Origin: Pseudomonadota bacterium
GTDB lineage: Bacteria > Pseudomonadota > Gammaproteobacteria > Steroidobacterales > Steroidobacteraceae
NCBI GenBank assembly: GCA_023433465.1
Contig: JAEZCR010000075.1
Coordinates: forward strand, 1 to 17,341
DNA length: 17,341 nt
Direction: 5' to 3'
Every line of letters starts with the position of its first letter. Within the stretch, counting starts at the first letter, position 1. This document shows positions 14,838 to 17,341 of the stretch, in pieces. Made by a program: the position numbers and the translations under genes. The notes under the pieces are model-generated. The model saw only the letters and a list, made by a program, of their open reading frames with translations. It was not told the origin of the DNA and did no database searches.

Positions 14838-15253
14838 CAGGCGCCGGTGTTGGGCATCGATGCCCAGGGTTCACGCGGCGGCAGCGAACCATCCTTCTGC
14901 AGTAGTTCGATCGAGATGCCGTCGGGCGAGCGCACGAACGCCATGCGCCCGTCGCGCGGCGGCCGGTTGATCGTGACGCCGTGCTTCCGCAGGCGTTCGC
15001 ACGCCGCGTAGATGTCGTCGACCGCGTACGCCAGGTGGCCGAAATTGCGGCCGCCCGTGTACTCCTCGGGCTCCCAGTTGTGCGTGAGCTCGACCTGCGC
15101 GTCGCGGTCGCCGGGCGCCGCGAGGAAGATGAGCGTGAACTTGCCCTGCGGGAAGTCCTTGCGCGAGAGCACCTCGAGGCCGAGTGCGTCGCAGTAGAAC
15201 TTCAGCGACGCATCGACGTCGGTGATGCGCACCATGGTGTGCAGGTATTTCAT
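14834..15253 (-). CDS. gloA: Lactoylglutathione lyase (glyoxalase I, VOC family)
   Basis: This 139-residue cytoplasmic metalloenzyme turns the methylglyoxal-glutathione hemithioacetal into S-lactoylglutathione. It has the paired beta-alpha-beta-beta-beta repeats of the VOC fold and aligns closely with E. coli GloA. All four metal ligands are visible: His5 (LHTMVRI), Glu55 (VELTHNW), His73 (FGHLAYAVDD) and Glu116 (GISIELLQ). The short loops match the nickel-type class rather than the longer zinc-type one. It starts 25 bases after the acetolactate synthase stop and ends in a 4-base overlap with azlC, so it is probably co-transcribed with both. A link between methylglyoxal removal and branched-chain synthesis is not established; it may only be a passenger. 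Confidence 0.9.
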   Translation of the reverse strand: MKYLHTMVRITDVDASLKFYCDALGLEVLSRKDFPQGKFTLIFLAAPGDRDAQVELTHNWEPEEYTGGRNFGHLAYAVDDIYAACERLRKHGVTINRPPRDGRMAFVRSPDGISIELLQKDGSLPPREPWASMPNTGAW

Positions 15254-15278
15254 GGCGTGCGGCGCGAACGGAGGGTAG

Positions 15279-17168
15279 CTAGAACATCTCCGACGCGCCG
15301 GGAGGCTTCACGTCCACCTTCTTGCGCGACGGAATCCAGTCGCCCGTGATCATCGCCTCGTACGGCTGGCCCGGGCCGACCATCGGGTACACGCCGGCGT
15401 CCGGATCGATCATCACCTCGAGGAAGGCGGCGCCTTCGAACGCGAGGAACTCGGCGATGACCCGCGGCACGTCCGCCTTCTTGTCCAGGCGCACGGCGTA
15501 CTTGAACCCATCGGCCTGCGCGGCCTTGATGAAATCCTTGGTGTGCAGCGACTTCTCGGACCCCGACAGGCGGCCCTTGAAGAACAGCTTCTGCCACTGC
15601 TTCACCATGCCGTCGCCGTTGTTGTTGAGCACGACGATCTTGACCGGCAGGTTGTACGTGGTCGCGGTCTCCATCTCGCCGATGTTCATGCGCACCGAGG
15701 CGTCGCCGTCGATGTCGATCACGAGTTTGTCCGGGTTCGCGAACTGGGCACCGAGCGCGGCGGGAAGGCCGAAACCCATCGTGCCCATCGAGCCCGAGGT
15801 CAGAAACAGGCGCGGGTCGCGGAAATCGAAATACTGCGCGGCCCACATCTGGTGCTGGCCGACGCCGGTCGAGATGATCGCCTCGCCCTTCGTGATGCGG
15901 TTGATCTCCTCGATCACGTAGTAAGGCTGGATGAGCTCGCTCGCGCGGTCGTAGTTCATCGCGAACTTCTTGCGAAGGTCGTCGAGATACTCGAGCCACT
16001 TCGAGCGGTCGCGCTTGAAGCCGGCGCGTTTGCCGTGCGCCGTCAACGTGCTCAGCGCCTCGGGCAACATGCCTACGTGGCTCCACTGCACGCGCTTGAC
16101 CTTGTTGATCTCGGCGCGGTCGATGTCGAAGTGCGCGATGTACTTCGCGTTCGGCGCGAACTTCGATGGCATGCCCGCGACGCGATCGTCGAAGCGCGCG
16201 CCGATCGCGATCAGGAAATCGCAGTCGTCGACCGCGTAGTTGGCGAACGCCGCGCCGTGCATGCCGAGCATCCGCATGGACAGTTGACTGGTGGTGTCCA
16301 CCGCGCCGATGCCCATGAGCGTCGTCACCACGGGTATGTCGAACGTTTCGGCGAACTCGCGCAGTTCCTGCGCGGCCTCGCCCGCGACGACGCCGCCGCC
16401 CGCATAGATGAGCGGACGCTGCGACTCGCCCAGCATCTCGAAGAAGTGGTTGGCCTCGGTGCCGTCGATGATGTCGGTAGTCAGCGTCTCGAGGCGCCGG
16501 CGGTAACCGGGCATCGGCAGCGTGCCCGAGCCCTGGAACTCGCCCGTCCAGTTCTGCACGTCCTTCGGGACGTCGATGACGACCGGACCCGGACGGCCCG
16601 TGCGCGCGATCTCGAAGGCGGTGCGCACCGTGGCTTCGAGCTTCGCGGGATCCGTGACGAGGAAGATGTGTTTTGCGACCGAACCCATGATCGACGGCAC
16701 GGGCGCTTCCTGGAACGCATCGGTGCCGATGGCGCCGGTGGGCACCTGGCCGCAGATGACGACGATTGGAATCGAGTCCGCCATGCAATCGCGGATCGGC
16801 GTGACGGTGTTGGTGGCGCCGGGACCCGACGTCACGATGCACACGCCCACGCGCCCGCTCGAGCGCGAGTAACCCGCGGCCATGAACCCCGCGCCCTGCT
16901 CGTTCGCGGGCACGATGAGCGGGATCTGCGACTCACCCTTCGCCTTGCGCGCCTCGTTGTAGAGGAACACGGCGTCGTAGGTGGGCAGGATCGCGCCGCC
17001 CGAGTAGCCGAAAATCGTCGATACACCCTCGTCGGCCAATACCTGCACGATCATCTCGGCGCCGGTCATCTTCTGACCCGCGAGCGGATGACGGATGGAA
17101 GGCGGGGTCGTGGACGCCGACGCGCTCAAGTCCCGGATATTGGTCGGTTTTGTGGGGTGTTTTGCCAT
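15279..17168 (-). CDS. ilvB/ilvI: Acetolactate synthase (AHAS), large catalytic subunit, biosynthetic type
   Basis: This ThDP- and FAD-dependent enzyme (629 residues from the ATG at 17168) joins two pyruvates, or pyruvate and 2-oxobutyrate, in the first common step of valine, leucine and isoleucine synthesis. The N-terminal Pyr domain has FGYSGGAILPTYDA and the catalytic Glu90 (ANEQGAGFMAAGY). The central FAD domain is about 225-385 (GMHGAAFANYAV; IGARFDDRV). The C-terminal ThDP domain has GDAS at 488-491, paired NN at 515-516 and MVKQWQ at 521-526. Changes from E. coli IlvI include NIGEM for NIQEL and NNNGDG for NNRYLG. About 33 extra residues precede the conserved MTGAEMIVQVL start, so Met34 (17069) is an alternative start. 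It leads the gloA-azlCD run and is divergent from the small-subunit gene. Confidence 0.92.
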   Translation of the reverse strand: MAKHPTKPTNIRDLSASASTTPPSIRHPLAGQKMTGAEMIVQVLADEGVSTIFGYSGGAILPTYDAVFLYNEARKAKGESQIPLIVPANEQGAGFMAAGYSRSSGRVGVCIVTSGPGATNTVTPIRDCMADSIPIVVICGQVPTGAIGTDAFQEAPVPSIMGSVAKHIFLVTDPAKLEATVRTAFEIARTGRPGPVVIDVPKDVQNWTGEFQGSGTLPMPGYRRRLETLTTDIIDGTEANHFFEMLGESQRPLIYAGGGVVAGEAAQELREFAETFDIPVVTTLMGIGAVDTTSQLSMRMLGMHGAAFANYAVDDCDFLIAIGARFDDRVAGMPSKFAPNAKYIAHFDIDRAEINKVKRVQWSHVGMLPEALSTLTAHGKRAGFKRDRSKWLEYLDDLRKKFAMNYDRASELIQPYYVIEEINRITKGEAIISTGVGQHQMWAAQYFDFRDPRLFLTSGSMGTMGFGLPAALGAQFANPDKLVIDIDGDASVRMNIGEMETATTYNLPVKIVVLNNNGDGMVKQWQKLFFKGRLSGSEKSLHTKDFIKAAQADGFKYAVRLDKKADVPRVIAEFLAFEGAAFLEVMIDPDAGVYPMVGPGQPYEAMITGDWIPSRKKVDVKPPGASEMF

Positions 17169-17239
17169 AGAAGCCCGGAGCCTAGCAGTTTGGCGGCCTG
17201 CATTGAATGGATCAGCGGCAAACCGCTATTCTGGCCGAC
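17169..17239. promoter_or_regulatory. Divergent intergenic region between the two acetolactate synthase subunit genes
   Basis: These 71 bases must hold both promoters. On the plus strand TTGAAT (17203-17208) and TATTCT (17227-17232) are spaced by 18 bases and form a plausible sigma-70 promoter. A perfect inverted repeat AGCGG-CAAA-CCGCT (17214-17227) lies in the spacer and touches the -10 box, a good position for a repressor site. I saw no convincing promoter for the minus-strand gene and no leader-peptide attenuator, for which the space is too short. Confidence 0.4.
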
Positions 17240-17341
17240 ATGTCCGCACCCCAGAAAGCCATCCAGAGCATGCGTCATATCATCGCCATCCACCTCCAGA
17301 ACGAGGCCGGGGCGCTCACCCGCGTCACGGGCCTGTTCTCG
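17240..17341 (+). CDS. ilvH/ilvN: Acetolactate synthase small regulatory subunit (start only)
   Basis: The frame runs from ATG 17240 to the window end and gives 34 residues. From Met11 the sequence MRHIIAIHLQNEAGALTRVT continuing GLFS matches the opening of the IlvH/IlvN ACT domain (compare MRRILSVLLENESGALSRVI in E. coli IlvH). The ACT domain binds valine for feedback inhibition and activates the large subunit. Two starts are possible: ATG 17240, which would be nearly leaderless from the predicted promoter, and ATG 17270, which matches the E. coli start. Neither has a strong ribosome site. The gene points away from the large-subunit gene, which is unusual. Confidence 0.85.
   Translation, partial: MSAPQKAIQSMRHIIAIHLQNEAGALTRVTGLFS

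Noticed and set aside
15250..16842. 530-codon open frame on the minus strand
   Set aside because: It is a second frame inside the acetolactate synthase gene, made of Arg/His/Gly-rich sequence with no family features.
1..17341. Mobile elements, CRISPR arrays, tRNA or rRNA genes
   Set aside because: I saw no transposase or integrase reading frames, no regularly spaced direct repeats, and no cloverleaf or rRNA-like stretches by eye. A dedicated RNA search was not possible here.

Overview
The window is high-GC proteobacterial DNA with dense, bacterial-style gene packing. The outer-membrane genes (a TonB-dependent receptor, an Omp85-type barrel and a lipid A phosphoethanolamine transferase) show a Gram-negative cell. 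The gene content and protein style suggest a gammaproteobacterium of the Steroidobacteraceae/Nevskiales/Xanthomonadales kind. That placement is an inference, not something read directly from the sequence. I see no tRNA, rRNA, CRISPR array, insertion sequence or phage gene, and no gene-free stretch longer than about 150 bases.

Layout. (1) 1-1117: the 3' end of an alpha/beta-hydrolase gene (+) converges on a GNAT acetyltransferase gene (-). (2) 1261-5244 (+): a compact three-gene run encoding a secreted S9 prolyl-oligopeptidase-type peptidase, an NAD-binding extended SDR with a Tat-like export signal, and an unrecognised membrane protein. (3) 12974 down to 5269 (-): a tightly packed run of six genes encoding an ECF sigma factor, a membrane FecR-like anti-sigma/signal transducer, a TonB-dependent receptor with an N-terminal STN domain, a single-POTRA Omp85-type outer-membrane barrel, an EptA/MCR-type phosphoethanolamine transferase and a small cupin. 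(4) 13067-13903 (+): a PAP2-family membrane phosphatase, divergent from the sigma gene. (5) 17168 down to 13768 (-): acetolactate synthase large subunit, glyoxalase I, and the AzlC/AzlD branched-chain amino acid exporter, linked by 4-base overlaps. (6) 17240 to the end (+): the start of the acetolactate synthase small subunit, divergent from its large subunit.

How the genes may work together. Regions 3 and 4 look like one cell-surface-signalling unit wired to envelope remodelling. An outer-membrane receptor would report to the FecR-like protein through STN/STN-like domains, and that protein would control the sigma factor. Beyond the receptor itself, the likely outputs are an outer-membrane barrel, a lipid A phosphoethanolamine transferase and, across a 92-base divergent promoter, a PAP2 phosphatase. 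That 92-base region carries the same 7-base element in inverted orientation, with GGG at the same distance upstream on each strand. This fits a pair of divergent promoters recognised by the neighbouring sigma factor. Regions 5 and 6 couple branched-chain amino acid synthesis to export and methylglyoxal detoxification, with an unusual divergent arrangement of the two acetolactate synthase subunits.
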